From assembly GCA_928722015.1 (NCBI GenBank), contig CAKMWI010000003.1:1-64000 (forward strand): a stretch of 64,000 nt of DNA, in the 5' to 3' direction. Under the pieces are notes generated by a model that did not search any database, was not told where the DNA came from, and was given only the letters and a program-made list of their open reading frames with translations. This document shows, in pieces, positions 53,134 to 62,091 of the stretch; the first letter of the stretch is position 1; every line of letters begins with the position of its first letter. The translations under genes and the position numbers were made by a program. The stretch comes from Candidatus Gastranaerophilales bacterium. Its GTDB lineage: Bacteria > Cyanobacteriota > Vampirovibrionia > Gastranaerophilales > Gastranaerophilaceae.

Positions 53134-54375
53134 ATGGCTGAGATTTTAAAAGTATTAAAAGGAACAAAAGATATTTTGCCGCAAGATATTGATATGTGGC
53201 ATTTTATAGAACAAAAAGCTGATGAAGTTTTTTCAAAATATGGATTTAAAGAAATTAGAACTCCTATTATTGAAGTTACAGAACTTTTTTCTCGAGGTGT
53301 TGGTGATACCACAGATATTGTGAATAAAGAAATGTATACATTTGAAAAAAGTAACCGTTCTATAACATTAAGACCTGAAAACACAGCCGGAGTTGTCCGT
53401 TCATATATAGAAAACGGTATGTCAAGACTATCTGCTCCTGTCAAATTGTGGTACCACGGCCCAATGTTCAGATATGAAAGACCACAGGCTGGAAGACAAA
53501 GACAATTCCACCAAGTTGGTGTTGAAATGTTTGGAATAAAACAACCAACCGCTGATGCTGAAGTTATATTAACTGCAGTTAATTATCTTAAAGCATTAGG
53601 ACTTAATGATTTAGAAGTTGAAATAAATTCGCTTGGCTGTCCGAAATGTCGTGAAGATTTTAAAAATAAATTAAAAGAGGTTTTAAAACCTTATTTTAAT
53701 AATCTCTGTGAAGATTGTCAAAACAGATATGAAAAAAATCCTTTGAGATTATTAGATTGTAAAGTCGAATCTTGTAAGAAAATATTTGAAAAACCGGAAG
53801 TACAGAACGTTATAAATTCGGATTTTATATGCCAAGATTGTGCGGAACACTATTCAGAATTAAAATTGTATCTGAATAAAATGGGAGTAAATTTTGTTGA
53901 AAATAAACTTCTTGTCAGAGGATTAGACTATTACAACAGAACAGTTTTTGAAATAAAGTCAAATAATCTTGGTTCACAAAATGCTGTATGCGGTGGCGGA
54001 AGATATGACAGTTTGGTTGAACAGCTTGGCGGAGAAACTACTCCTGCTGTTGGTTTTGCTATGGGTATGGAAAGATTAATTTCACTACTTCCACCTCGAG
54101 CTTCAAAAAAACTTGACGGCTATATTGTATCAAACTACCCTGCTGAAGCATTTATATTTGTTGAAGAATTGAGAAATCATGGATTCAATGTAGAATTTGA
54201 TTTAACAAATAAAAAATTTACAAAACAGCTAGAAAAAGCGTCAAAAATAGCAAAATACGCATTCATTCTGGGTGAAGATGAAATTAAAAACAATCAGGTT
54301 TCCATTAAAAATCTTGAAGAAGGCAAACAAATAATTGTCGATAGAACAAACTGTTTTAAAATGATTGAAAAATAA
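53134..54375 (+). CDS. hisS: Histidyl-tRNA synthetase
   Basis: 413 residues from ATG 53134 (a TTG at 53113 would add seven residues; neither has a strong ribosome binding site). Class II synthetase: LKGTKDILPQDIDMW at the start, EVTELFSRGVGDTTDIV, LRPENTAGVVRSYIE (motif 2 entry), MFRYERPQAGRQRQFHQVGVE split over motif 2, and RGLDYYNRTVFEIKS (histidine loop). GFAMGMERLISLL is motif 3. The C-terminal anticodon domain is present. It charges tRNA-His. Confidence 0.96.
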   Translation: MAEILKVLKGTKDILPQDIDMWHFIEQKADEVFSKYGFKEIRTPIIEVTELFSRGVGDTTDIVNKEMYTFEKSNRSITLRPENTAGVVRSYIENGMSRLSAPVKLWYHGPMFRYERPQAGRQRQFHQVGVEMFGIKQPTADAEVILTAVNYLKALGLNDLEVEINSLGCPKCREDFKNKLKEVLKPYFNNLCEDCQNRYEKNPLRLLDCKVESCKKIFEKPEVQNVINSDFICQDCAEHYSELKLYLNKMGVNFVENKLLVRGLDYYNRTVFEIKSNNLGSQNAVCGGGRYDSLVEQLGGETTPAVGFAMGMERLISLLPPRASKKLDGYIVSNYPAEAFIFVEELRNHGFNVEFDLTNKKFTKQLEKASKIAKYAFILGEDEIKNNQVSIKNLEEGKQIIVDRTNCFKMIEK

Positions 54376-54404
54376 AATTATATAAGATTTTATTTTTTAG
54401 TAAC

Positions 54405-54433
54405 TTGATTTTTATGAAAATAAATAGTATAAT
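54405..54433 (+). promoter_or_regulatory. Promoter of the 63-residue gene
   Basis: TTGATT at 54405-54410, a 17-base spacer, then TATAAT at 54428-54433. The gene starts 35 bases later. Confidence 0.65.
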
Positions 54434-54468
54434 ACCTTACTGTAACCATTATGTAAGGGGTAAATTTT

Positions 54469-54660
54469 ATGGCAGACCAAATTACTATTCGTTCAGACAG
54501 AGAAACCGATTACAAATTTATGTACAAAGGAGAAGAAGTCGTCCTTAAAGCTGGAAAAATTATCAGTATTGCTGATGGTTTGGAACATGTTGTTCTTCCA
54601 ACTTGCGCAATGAAAATTATGAACAATTTAATTGTTGTAAAAGATGACGTAAAAAAATAA
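54469..54660 (+). CDS. Unrecognised 63-residue protein
   Basis: A small, probably all-beta protein (MADQITIRSDRETDYKFMYK, EEVVLKAGKIISIADGLEHV, VLPTCAMKIMNNLIVV). It has its own near-consensus promoter, an AAGGGG ribosome binding site and a terminator, so it is a well-defined monocistronic gene that is likely well expressed. No motif identifies a function; one Cys. Possibly a small structural or DNA/RNA-associated protein, but this is a guess. Confidence 0.75.
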   Translation: MADQITIRSDRETDYKFMYKGEEVVLKAGKIISIADGLEHVVLPTCAMKIMNNLIVVKDDVKK

Positions 54661-54696
54661 ATATTTCAAATTAAATTCATAATAAAAGCATATTTT

Positions 54697-54722
54697 AAAG
54701 ACCGAATGTTACTCCGGTCTTT
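54697..54722 (+). terminator. Terminator of the 63-residue gene
   Basis: AAAGACCG and CGGTCTTT form an 8-bp stem with a ten-base loop, followed by TTATTTTTA. Confidence 0.85.
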
Positions 54723-54755
54723 TATTTTTATAAAAATTATTCTTTCATTGTAAAT

Positions 54756-55790
54756 TTAAGCGATTGTTTTTATCCAACCTTGAGGAGCTTCAATTTTTCC
54801 TGATTGAATACCAGTTAAAGTATCATAAAGTTTTTTAGAAACAGGTCCCATTGCATTCATTCCTGAAGGGAAACTTATTTCTTTTCCATGGTCAACAATT
54901 TTTCCAACAGGAGAAATTACAGCAGCTGTTCCACATAAACCACACTCTGCAAAATCTTCTAATTCGCTTATGTAAACTTCTCTTTCTTCTGTATCAAGAT
55001 GTAAATACTCTTTAGCTACATACATAAGAGATCTTCTTGTAATAGAAGGAAGAATACTATCTGATTTTGGAGTTACAACTTTATTATCTTTAGTAACAAA
55101 AAAGAAATTTGCACCGCCCGTTTCTTCAACCTTTGTACGTGTTAATGCATCAGGGTATAAATTTTCATCATAACCTTCTTTATGTGCAGTTACAATAGCA
55201 TGTAAACTCATAGCATAATTTAAACCAGCTTTAACATGTCCGGTGCCGCGAGGTGCAGCTCTATCAAAATCACTTACTTTTAATGTTATAGGTTTTGCAC
55301 CACCTTTAAAATATGGTCCTACCGGAGATGCAAATATTCTAAATTGATATTCTGAAGAAGGTTTTACTCCCATAACAGGTGCAGAACCAAACATAAAAGG
55401 TCTTAAATACAGTGTAGCTCCTGTTCCGTATGGAGGAACAAATCTTAAATTTGCTTTTACTACTTTTTCAACAGCCTCTATAAATTTATCTTCCGGATAA
55501 ACAGGCATTTCCAGTCTTTTAGCAGTATCGGCCATTCTTTTGGCATTCAAATCTGGTCTAAATACAACAACTCTGCCATCTACAGTTGTATATGCCTTCA
55601 TACCTTCAAAACAAGTTTGGCTGTATTGTAAAACTCCTGCACTTTCATTTAAGATAATATTTTCATCTTCAGTTAAAAAACCTTCATCCCATTTACCATC
55701 TTTATAATTAGATACGAACCTTTTGTCGGTTTTATAATAACCAAAACCCAAATTACACCAATCTATATTTGCTTTTTCCATTGTCTCCAT
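54756..55790 (-). CDS. ilvE: Branched-chain amino acid aminotransferase
   Basis: 344 residues. PLP enzyme for the last step of Ile, Leu and Val synthesis. YSQTCFEGMKAY, VVVFRPDLNAKRM, TLYLRPFMFGS and RGTGHVKAGLNYAMSLHAIV (PLP Lys) are conserved; EETGGANFFFV and LPSITRRSLMYVAKE follow. The length and GTGHVKAGLNYA variant match the type II (eukaryote-like) BCAT group. It precedes dnaN's neighbours on the same strand with its own ribosome binding site (AGAGGT). Confidence 0.94.
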   Translation of the reverse strand: METMEKANIDWCNLGFGYYKTDKRFVSNYKDGKWDEGFLTEDENIILNESAGVLQYSQTCFEGMKAYTTVDGRVVVFRPDLNAKRMADTAKRLEMPVYPEDKFIEAVEKVVKANLRFVPPYGTGATLYLRPFMFGSAPVMGVKPSSEYQFRIFASPVGPYFKGGAKPITLKVSDFDRAAPRGTGHVKAGLNYAMSLHAIVTAHKEGYDENLYPDALTRTKVEETGGANFFFVTKDNKVVTPKSDSILPSITRRSLMYVAKEYLHLDTEEREVYISELEDFAECGLCGTAAVISPVGKIVDHGKEISFPSGMNAMGPVSKKLYDTLTGIQSGKIEAPQGWIKTIA

Positions 55791-55844
55791 AGTTTTTACC
55801 TCTCTATATATAATTACAGCTGCAGATAGATTAATAAAATAATA

Positions 55845-56966
55845 TTATCTAATTTGAACAGGCATAATTAAACAAATAAAATCTTCATCACTATTTGGTT
55901 TTAAAACAGTTGCAGACAAACTTGCATTTAAGCCAATTATAACTTCATCGCTTTCAATTATTCTAAGAGCATCAAGAACAAATTTATAATTAAATGCTAT
56001 AAGCAACTCTTCTGCTGTATACTGAATATCTATCTTATCTTCTGATTTTCCGGAATCAGGAGTATCTGCAGAAAGAGTTAGTTCATTATCTGCAAAAAGC
56101 ATTTTTACAATACTGGTTTTATCATTTACCATTACAGATACTCTTTCTAAAGCTGAAATAAGTTGAGAAACATTTACTATAGCCTGCTTAGGACTTTCTG
56201 AAGGAATAAGCTGGTTATATTTAGGAAACTGACCATCTAATAATCTGGATATTGTTAATGTTTTTTCTGTTTTTAACAGAATAGTAGATTTATCTTTACA
56301 AATTTTGATATTTTCTTCATCAATAAAAGAACTCATTTTTAAAAACTCATTCAATGTCCTTGATGGAATAATTAACTGGGTTTGTTCAGATATATCGCTA
56401 GATAACTTTTCTCTAACTCGAGCAAGTCTGTTACCGTCAGTTGAAGCTATTTCAAGCATACCATTCGAAAAATCACAAACAATACCTGATAAAAGATTAC
56501 TAACTTCGTAATTTGCGGCAGCAAAACCTGCCTGTCTTATACCTTTTAAAAACGGTTTTAATTCTACATCAAAACATTTAGAATCATCCATTTGATAATT
56601 TGAAACCTCTGGAGGAAATTCAGAAGCAGAAATACCAATAATATCAAATTTAGATTTTTGACAAGTTATACTTACTTCAGTTCCATCACCTTCTGTTTCA
56701 AAAGTAACTAAATCATTACCTAGTTTAGAAACAATTTCATTCAATTTTTTAGCAGGAAGTGTTATTTTTCCTTGTTCTTCAATCTGCGCATCAACTGAAG
56801 TTATAACTGTTAACACCAAATCTGTTGCAGTTAAACGGATAGAATTATTATCAAGAGTCTCTATCAATATATTATATAACACAGGTTGAACAGCTTTTTG
56901 AGAAGTAGCTCTTTCTACTATCTTAATTCCATTATATAAATCCTCTTTTCTTATAATAAATTTCAT
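55845..56966 (-). CDS. dnaN: DNA polymerase III beta subunit (sliding clamp)
   Basis: 373 residues. Three repeated clamp domains; the start MKFIIRKEDLYNGIKIVERA, the middle ISASEFPPEVSNYQMDD and GLLDGQFPKYNQLIP-like SRLLDGQFPKYNQLIPSE block are typical, and the end ICLIMPVQIR is the standard MPxR tail. It tethers the polymerase to DNA. dnaA and recF are not adjacent. In cyanobacteria dnaN commonly lies near the replication origin; a candidate origin lies 2.5 kb away at 59431-59774. Confidence 0.96.
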   Translation of the reverse strand: MKFIIRKEDLYNGIKIVERATSQKAVQPVLYNILIETLDNNSIRLTATDLVLTVITSVDAQIEEQGKITLPAKKLNEIVSKLGNDLVTFETEGDGTEVSITCQKSKFDIIGISASEFPPEVSNYQMDDSKCFDVELKPFLKGIRQAGFAAANYEVSNLLSGIVCDFSNGMLEIASTDGNRLARVREKLSSDISEQTQLIIPSRTLNEFLKMSSFIDEENIKICKDKSTILLKTEKTLTISRLLDGQFPKYNQLIPSESPKQAIVNVSQLISALERVSVMVNDKTSIVKMLFADNELTLSADTPDSGKSEDKIDIQYTAEELLIAFNYKFVLDALRIIESDEVIIGLNASLSATVLKPNSDEDFICLIMPVQIR

Positions 56967-57119
56967 ACCCTTTTACTCCTTAAAATGTTCTTTTCTTAAT
57001 TATAAAATAAATAAAATTAAAAATAAAATAAAAACAATAATAGAAAGAAATAATCCGTAACACAATAACTCTTTTTATAAAATATAAAAAGATAAAAAAC
57101 ATAATAAAAATTTTATATA

Positions 57120-57683
57120 TTACCGTTGTTCAAACCAACCAAGTAACGGTCTTATTTGTCCGCTTTCAAGTTCATATTTTTCTGAAAGCTCACTTTTAAG
57201 AACTCTATCTATTCTCAAATTTATTTTTGGAACATTTTGAATATTTAAAGTTTGACTTTTTTCCTCATAAACATCCGAAAAATTCAATCCTTGGTGAACA
57301 CATCCAGGAAGCTTTACATAACCGTTTATATCATCATAATAACAAAGTCCAAATGTTCTGCAAACAATACCACGGTATTTATATACAGAACATTCTCCAT
57401 TTATTAGAAAAGGACATTTATGCTCAAATCTTTCTCCTTTAAATTCTTTTTTATCCATCTTCAGATTTCTTATATTTTGTTGTACAAGAATTCTGGTATT
57501 TTCAGGAAGATTGACATACCCTTTTGTTAAATAAGAAAACTCAAGTTGAGAAAACGGATATTCACCTTTTTCACAACATCTTGAACAACCTTTTTTACAA
57601 TGGATGTATTGTTTTTGTTCATTAAATAAAAAATCTATTACTTCATCAAATTCATCCAAAAATTTTTCATAACGCTCTAACAT
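57120..57683 (-). CDS. YkgJ-family Cys-cluster protein
   Basis: 187 residues. HCKKGCSRCCEKGEYPFSQLE holds the CxxxCxxCC cluster of the YkgJ (zinc- or iron-chelating) family; HKCPFLINGECSVYKYRGIVCRTFG adds the second conserved set (CPFL...C.VY..RP..CR). Metal or Fe-S binding is expected, role unknown. It lies 19 bases after the GT39 gene on the same strand. Confidence 0.85.
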   Translation of the reverse strand: MLERYEKFLDEFDEVIDFLFNEQKQYIHCKKGCSRCCEKGEYPFSQLEFSYLTKGYVNLPENTRILVQQNIRNLKMDKKEFKGERFEHKCPFLINGECSVYKYRGIVCRTFGLCYYDDINGYVKLPGCVHQGLNFSDVYEEKSQTLNIQNVPKINLRIDRVLKSELSEKYELESGQIRPLLGWFEQR

Positions 57684-57702
57684 TTACTACTCCGTATAAA
57701 AA

Positions 57703-59430
57703 TTACTCTCTTCCTTTTATCATTGTATAACGTCTGCCTTCTTTTATAACAACATACTCCAAAACACCTTCTATCTCATTTATATATTTATTTTTAACAA
57801 TAACAACATTACCTTTTTTATTTAAATCTTTCTTTATAGCTTTGATATCGATATCTTTTGGATTATAATCCACCTCTTCATCATTATAATATAGTAGTGA
57901 ATATTTTCTATCCATTCCATTTGCAGAAATTGTATAATTATAATCTTTTGCATATTTTGCAAACTCGACCAAATCCTGTTGCCCGAATTTATAATCAATT
58001 TCAAAAAATTCCTCGGTTGCAAATGCAGAAACCACAGTCATAAATAAAACATAGAAAACAAATACTCCCATATATTTTTTGTATCTAACAAAAAGTAAAG
58101 TTCCTATCCCGAACACTAAAAGACAAATTAGTGCAAACCATCTTACTTCTGCTATATCATGGTTTAACTGAGGCGGCAAATACAATGGAGTAAACATAGC
58201 TACAAAACCACCTATTGTACAAAACCAGCCAAAAATTTGTACAGAAATATTTATTGATTTTTCATGTTTTTTCTTATCTACATAATCCATCCACATTAAA
58301 CCGACAATTACGGCTAGCGGAAAATATATTGGCAAAATATAGGTTGCAAGTTTTGTGCTGGATAAAGAAAAGAAAAACATAATCCACCCTGCAGCAACCC
58401 AACATAATGCTATCATTTTATGAGTATTATCAAGCTTATCAAAATTAAAATTTTTAATTTTTTCTACATATTTTAATTTGCCCCAATTTTTTATTTTATC
58501 TATAAAAACTGCAATCATTGAAAAAACCCAAGGGATAAATCCCCATAATACAACGATAAAATAATAATAGAATGGTTGTTTTCTACCTATAGGATTATTA
58601 GCAGTATTTAAAAATCTTTCCAAATGATGTTTTATAATATATTCATTAAAAAATAAAGGATCATGCATTTTAAACATCGCAATATGCCATGGTAAAACTA
58701 TAAGCAAAAACAGTATCATACCCGGAATTATATATATTGGTTTAAATATATTTTTGAACTTTTTTGCCATTATTGAAGTAAAAAATACTATTCCAAAAGG
58801 CACAGCAACACCAGGTATACCTTTTGCCATTACAGCCAATCCGGAAAATATATAAAAACTCCACCAAAAATATTTTTTTTGATTTTCTTTACAAAAATAA
58901 ATTGTAAAATAAGAAACAAGAGCCAGACCAATATAAAAAGTTAAAACAATATCTAAAATTGCATATCTGGCTAACATAATAAATTCTAAAGATGTAGCAA
59001 TAATCAAAGATGTAAAAACACCAAATCTTCTACTTATATAAATTCTGGAAAGTCCATAAACAACAAATGAAAATAAAAAGCCCAACAACGCAACAGGGAA
59101 TCTTGCAGTCCACTCATTAACCTTACCTCCCCATAAAGCAAAAGATAAACATTCTTGCCAAAAATATAATGGAGGTTTTTCAAAAAAATACTCTCCGTTT
59201 AAATATAAAGTTAAAAAATCTTTAGAATGAAACATATCTCTTGCCATAGCAACATATCTTGTTTCATCAACATCCATTAACGAATAAGAACCAATATCAT
59301 GAAAAAATATAAAATAAAATAAGACAGCTAAACCTAATATGGTCAATGGTTCAGTATATTTTTCACCAAACCAAACAAGTTTATCATAAAAATTGCAAAT
59401 CTTTTCTTTTAATTCCATATCCCTCTCCAA
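57703..59430 (-). CDS. Family 39 glycosyltransferase (ArnT/PMT-like), membrane
   Basis: 575 residues, about 12 membrane helices. The first periplasmic loop SYSLMDVDETRYVAMARDM contains the acidic pair (DxDE) typical of GT-C/GT39 enzymes, and EYFFEKPPLYFWQECL with WGGKVNEWTARFPVALLGF match ArnT-like proteins that transfer sugars from undecaprenyl-phosphate carriers to lipid A or proteins. A soluble domain is at 510-575. Acceptor unknown. First gene left of the candidate origin and co-directional with dnaN. Confidence 0.85.
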   Translation of the reverse strand: MERDMELKEKICNFYDKLVWFGEKYTEPLTILGLAVLFYFIFFHDIGSYSLMDVDETRYVAMARDMFHSKDFLTLYLNGEYFFEKPPLYFWQECLSFALWGGKVNEWTARFPVALLGFLFSFVVYGLSRIYISRRFGVFTSLIIATSLEFIMLARYAILDIVLTFYIGLALVSYFTIYFCKENQKKYFWWSFYIFSGLAVMAKGIPGVAVPFGIVFFTSIMAKKFKNIFKPIYIIPGMILFLLIVLPWHIAMFKMHDPLFFNEYIIKHHLERFLNTANNPIGRKQPFYYYFIVVLWGFIPWVFSMIAVFIDKIKNWGKLKYVEKIKNFNFDKLDNTHKMIALCWVAAGWIMFFFSLSSTKLATYILPIYFPLAVIVGLMWMDYVDKKKHEKSINISVQIFGWFCTIGGFVAMFTPLYLPPQLNHDIAEVRWFALICLLVFGIGTLLFVRYKKYMGVFVFYVLFMTVVSAFATEEFFEIDYKFGQQDLVEFAKYAKDYNYTISANGMDRKYSLLYYNDEEVDYNPKDIDIKAIKKDLNKKGNVVIVKNKYINEIEGVLEYVVIKEGRRYTMIKGRE

Positions 59431-59502
59431 GTATTATTATAAAAAAATTATACTATAAATAAAATTTTATAAAATTAATTGTAGAAAAATATGTATAAAT
59501 AA

Positions 59503-59527
59503 TGTAGAAAACTTTTATTTTTCTACA
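59503..59527. repeat. Paired inverted TTTTCTACA boxes
   Basis: TGTAGAAAA and TTTTCTACA face each other across seven bases; the match extends to 12 bases per arm (59500-59511 and 59519-59530). Confidence 0.8.
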
Positions 59528-59577
59528 TTAAATTAATAAAAATAATATAAGAAAAAAGTTTTTTACATTTTATCTAA

Positions 59578-59614
59578 AGTATCTAAAAAGTTTTCTACAA
59601 ACTTTTTAGATACT
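59578..59614. repeat. 16-bp perfect stem-loop containing a TTTTCTACA box
   Basis: 59578-59593 and 59599-59614 are exact complements around TCTAC; the box 59591-59599 spans the loop. Partial direct repeats of TATCTAAA precede it. Confidence 0.8.
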
Positions 59615-59774
59615 GAAACCTTTACACTATCGTGTTTTCAGAAGTTTTCTACAAATATTTAAAATCTATTATCATGAAGAATATTATATAAATATAAATA
59701 TAAATATATAATTAATTTTGTTATATTAATATAAAATCAAAAACTCAATAAAAGAATATTTTCTAATATCTAAA

Positions 59775-61784
59775 TTAAACACTTGTTGTCAAAGAAGGAG
59801 CTATTGAAATAAATTGTCTTACTAAATCAGCATCCCATTGAATACCTGCACCTTCTTTTAATATTGCACATGCCTTTTCTATAGGCATACCTTTTCTATA
59901 TGGTCTGTCGCTAACTAAAGCATGATAAGCATCTGCTACAGATACAATTCTTGCAGCAAGTGGAATTTCTTCACCTTTTAGTTTTTCTGGATAACCTTTT
60001 CCATCTAATCTTTCATGGTGATATTTTACTATAGGTATTAAATCTCTTAAAGCTTCATTCGGAGCTAAAACTTTTTCGGCACCTATTGTTGGGTGTTGTT
60101 TCATAATTTCCCATTCTTCATCATTTAATTTACCCGGTTTTTTTAATACATTTTCAGGTATACCAATTTTTCCAACATCATGAAGAAGTGCACCTATTTT
60201 TATTCTTTCAACCTCTGTTTCAGGTAAGTTTATAGCTCTTGCTAATGCTTCTGAGTATCTGGAAACTGAAGTTGAATGGCCTTTTGTATAAGGATCTTTT
60301 GCATCAATAGCTCCGGCTAAAGATGTTACCATTTCCATTAAATGGTTGTGGTTTATAATTTCTTCTTGATTAAATTTGTGAACAAGTTCTTCTTCAAAGT
60401 TTATACCTATTTGAGAATGACGTTTTGCTAATACTTCAGCAAATGAATTCAATGCTACATCATCCCAGAAATTGAAGTCTGAAGAGCTTATAATTGCAGA
60501 CATTCCTTCTTTATAACCTTTTGCTTGAGATATAAACATTGCCTGTTCAGCCAGAATTAATAATTTCTCTTGGTCTTGTGTGCATTCAGGATATGTTGAT
60601 ATACCAACTGAAACTTTGACAGGACCCACGTCATCCACAAAACAACAAGATAAACAATATGTTATATATTCAGCCAGATATTTTGCATCTTTTGTATCTG
60701 TTTCAGGCATAATTATAGCTATTTCATCTCCGCCGTATCTTCCTGCAGAGTCTGTATTTCTTATATTTTGTTTTACTTTTTCCGCAATTATTTTTATAAC
60801 TTCATCACCTTTTGCATGTCCGAGTTCTCTATTTATTTTTGAGATATTATTAACATCAAACATTACAACCGATAATGGTGTATTACTTGCTTTTGCATTT
60901 GCTAATTCCTTTGCCAGAATTTCTTGAAAACCTCTATGATTGTATAAAGAAGTTAAAGTATCTGTATTTGCATATTTATTTGTCTGTTCCAAAAGTTGAG
61001 CATTATGAATAAACATTCCCATATAATTAGATAAAAATGTTACCATATTTGTATTTATATTTGAGATGTTTTCTCCAGCAATCATTATACCAATGCATTT
61101 ATTTATAGACATCATTGGGAATATTACGGAACCTGTTTTTACTAAATACGGTATATTTAAATAATTTATATTATCTTTATCTATAATAGATTTTGTTTTA
61201 AAACATTGTATTATTGGATTTGTTTCATCAGATAGAAATATTTTAGAAGAATAACAGTTTCCTGTTTTACTATGAATTTTTAAATTTAAACATTTTGATT
61301 TTTCATGAAATAATCCAAATCCAACAAAGCTCCACATTAATTTATTCATGAAAATATCGTTTAACTGAGAAAATAAATCAGCCATGCTGTTGTTGTTTTG
61401 AAAAACATCAGAAACTCTTTTCATAATGTCAAAATAATTGATATTAGAGTTTAACGGATTTATGATTGATTTATATTCCGGAGTATATATTTTTGATTTA
61501 GTTTTGCTTGTATTAAAGTTATTTATTGTTTCAACAATACTATTTAAACTGATTTCCTCTGCAACAGAAATAGGTTTAACCAGTTCACTGAGCTCTTTTC
61601 TGGTTTTTTTTATTTTTGTTATTTCTTTTTCATTAGGGTGTTCTGGTGCAAATGGATTTTTTGGAACAGAAATCATTGGAGCATTTTCTATCGGACTTTT
61701 ATTTTCTTCGATAGATTTAAAATTTAAATTCTTCTTTTCTTTAGAATTTTGTTTATTTATTTGTTTGTTATTTAACTTTTCCAA
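59775..61784 (-). CDS. GGDEF/HD-GYP c-di-GMP phosphodiesterase
   Basis: 669 residues. A polar N-terminus, a GAF-like sensor (about 120-270), GGDEF (about 275-430) and HD-GYP (about 480-660). HD-GYP is intact: LLHDVGKIGIPENVLKKPGK, YHHERLDGKGYPEKLKGEEI, VADAYHALVSDRPYRKGM. The GGDEF site reads GGDEI (RYGGDEIAIIMP) with an upstream RNTD I-site, so cyclase activity is doubtful and the domain may sense nucleotide. It is the mirror of the protein at 39912. Transcribed toward the candidate origin. Confidence 0.9.
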   Translation of the reverse strand: MEKLNNKQINKQNSKEKKNLNFKSIEENKSPIENAPMISVPKNPFAPEHPNEKEITKIKKTRKELSELVKPISVAEEISLNSIVETINNFNTSKTKSKIYTPEYKSIINPLNSNINYFDIMKRVSDVFQNNNSMADLFSQLNDIFMNKLMWSFVGFGLFHEKSKCLNLKIHSKTGNCYSSKIFLSDETNPIIQCFKTKSIIDKDNINYLNIPYLVKTGSVIFPMMSINKCIGIMIAGENISNINTNMVTFLSNYMGMFIHNAQLLEQTNKYANTDTLTSLYNHRGFQEILAKELANAKASNTPLSVVMFDVNNISKINRELGHAKGDEVIKIIAEKVKQNIRNTDSAGRYGGDEIAIIMPETDTKDAKYLAEYITYCLSCCFVDDVGPVKVSVGISTYPECTQDQEKLLILAEQAMFISQAKGYKEGMSAIISSSDFNFWDDVALNSFAEVLAKRHSQIGINFEEELVHKFNQEEIINHNHLMEMVTSLAGAIDAKDPYTKGHSTSVSRYSEALARAINLPETEVERIKIGALLHDVGKIGIPENVLKKPGKLNDEEWEIMKQHPTIGAEKVLAPNEALRDLIPIVKYHHERLDGKGYPEKLKGEEIPLAARIVSVADAYHALVSDRPYRKGMPIEKACAILKEGAGIQWDADLVRQFISIAPSLTTSV

Positions 61785-62091
61785 GATTTTATCTACCTGT
61801 AATTTTCTTCTAAAAGTTTTCTGAAAACAATTTTTTGATAAAATTTTTCAATAATTTTACATTACTCAATAATTTTACATTACATTGTTGTAAAAACAAT
61901 ACTTCAAACAGATGGAATATCTATCCATCAAAGATTAAATCCTATAAAAACGTTCCACACAAATTTATTACTACAAGTATAGTATAAACTATTGTAGGTG
62001 ATTTTTCTAGTCTAAATCTTAAAAATATTAACAAGTATAAATATTTTTGTAATTATTTATGTTAATATAGAAAATATTCATAGAGGTAAAA
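61785..62091. promoter_or_regulatory. Divergent region between GGDEF/HD-GYP gene and galE
   Basis: 307 AT-rich bases without a gene. It holds an 18-bp tandem repeat (61848-61883) and likely promoters for both flanking genes. I see no other definable structure. Confidence 0.45.
61848..61883. repeat. Tandem 18-bp direct repeat
   Basis: TCAATAATTTTACATTAC occurs twice without gap (61848-61865, 61866-61883), about 65 bases upstream of the GGDEF/HD-GYP start. Confidence 0.9.

Larger units (their letters stand above)
59431..59774. other. Candidate replication origin (oriC-like region)
   Basis: 344 gene-free, extremely AT-rich bases. The 9-mer TTTTCTACA occurs exactly five times: plus strand at 59519-59527, 59591-59599, 59645-59653; minus strand at 59480-59488 and 59503-59511; a one-mismatch copy (TTTTTTACA) is at 59559-59567. 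It differs at one base from the cyanobacterial DnaA box TTTTCCACA. An A/T-only tract (about 59687-59740) could unwind. dnaN is 2.5 kb away. The alternative is an operator region for the GGDEF/HD-GYP gene. Confidence 0.55.

Noticed and set aside
54435..54458. Hairpin CCTTAC/GTAAGG overlapping the ribosome binding site of the 63-residue gene, possible RNA thermometer
   Set aside because: The expected RNA start (about 54440) falls inside the left arm, so the stem probably cannot form in the transcript.
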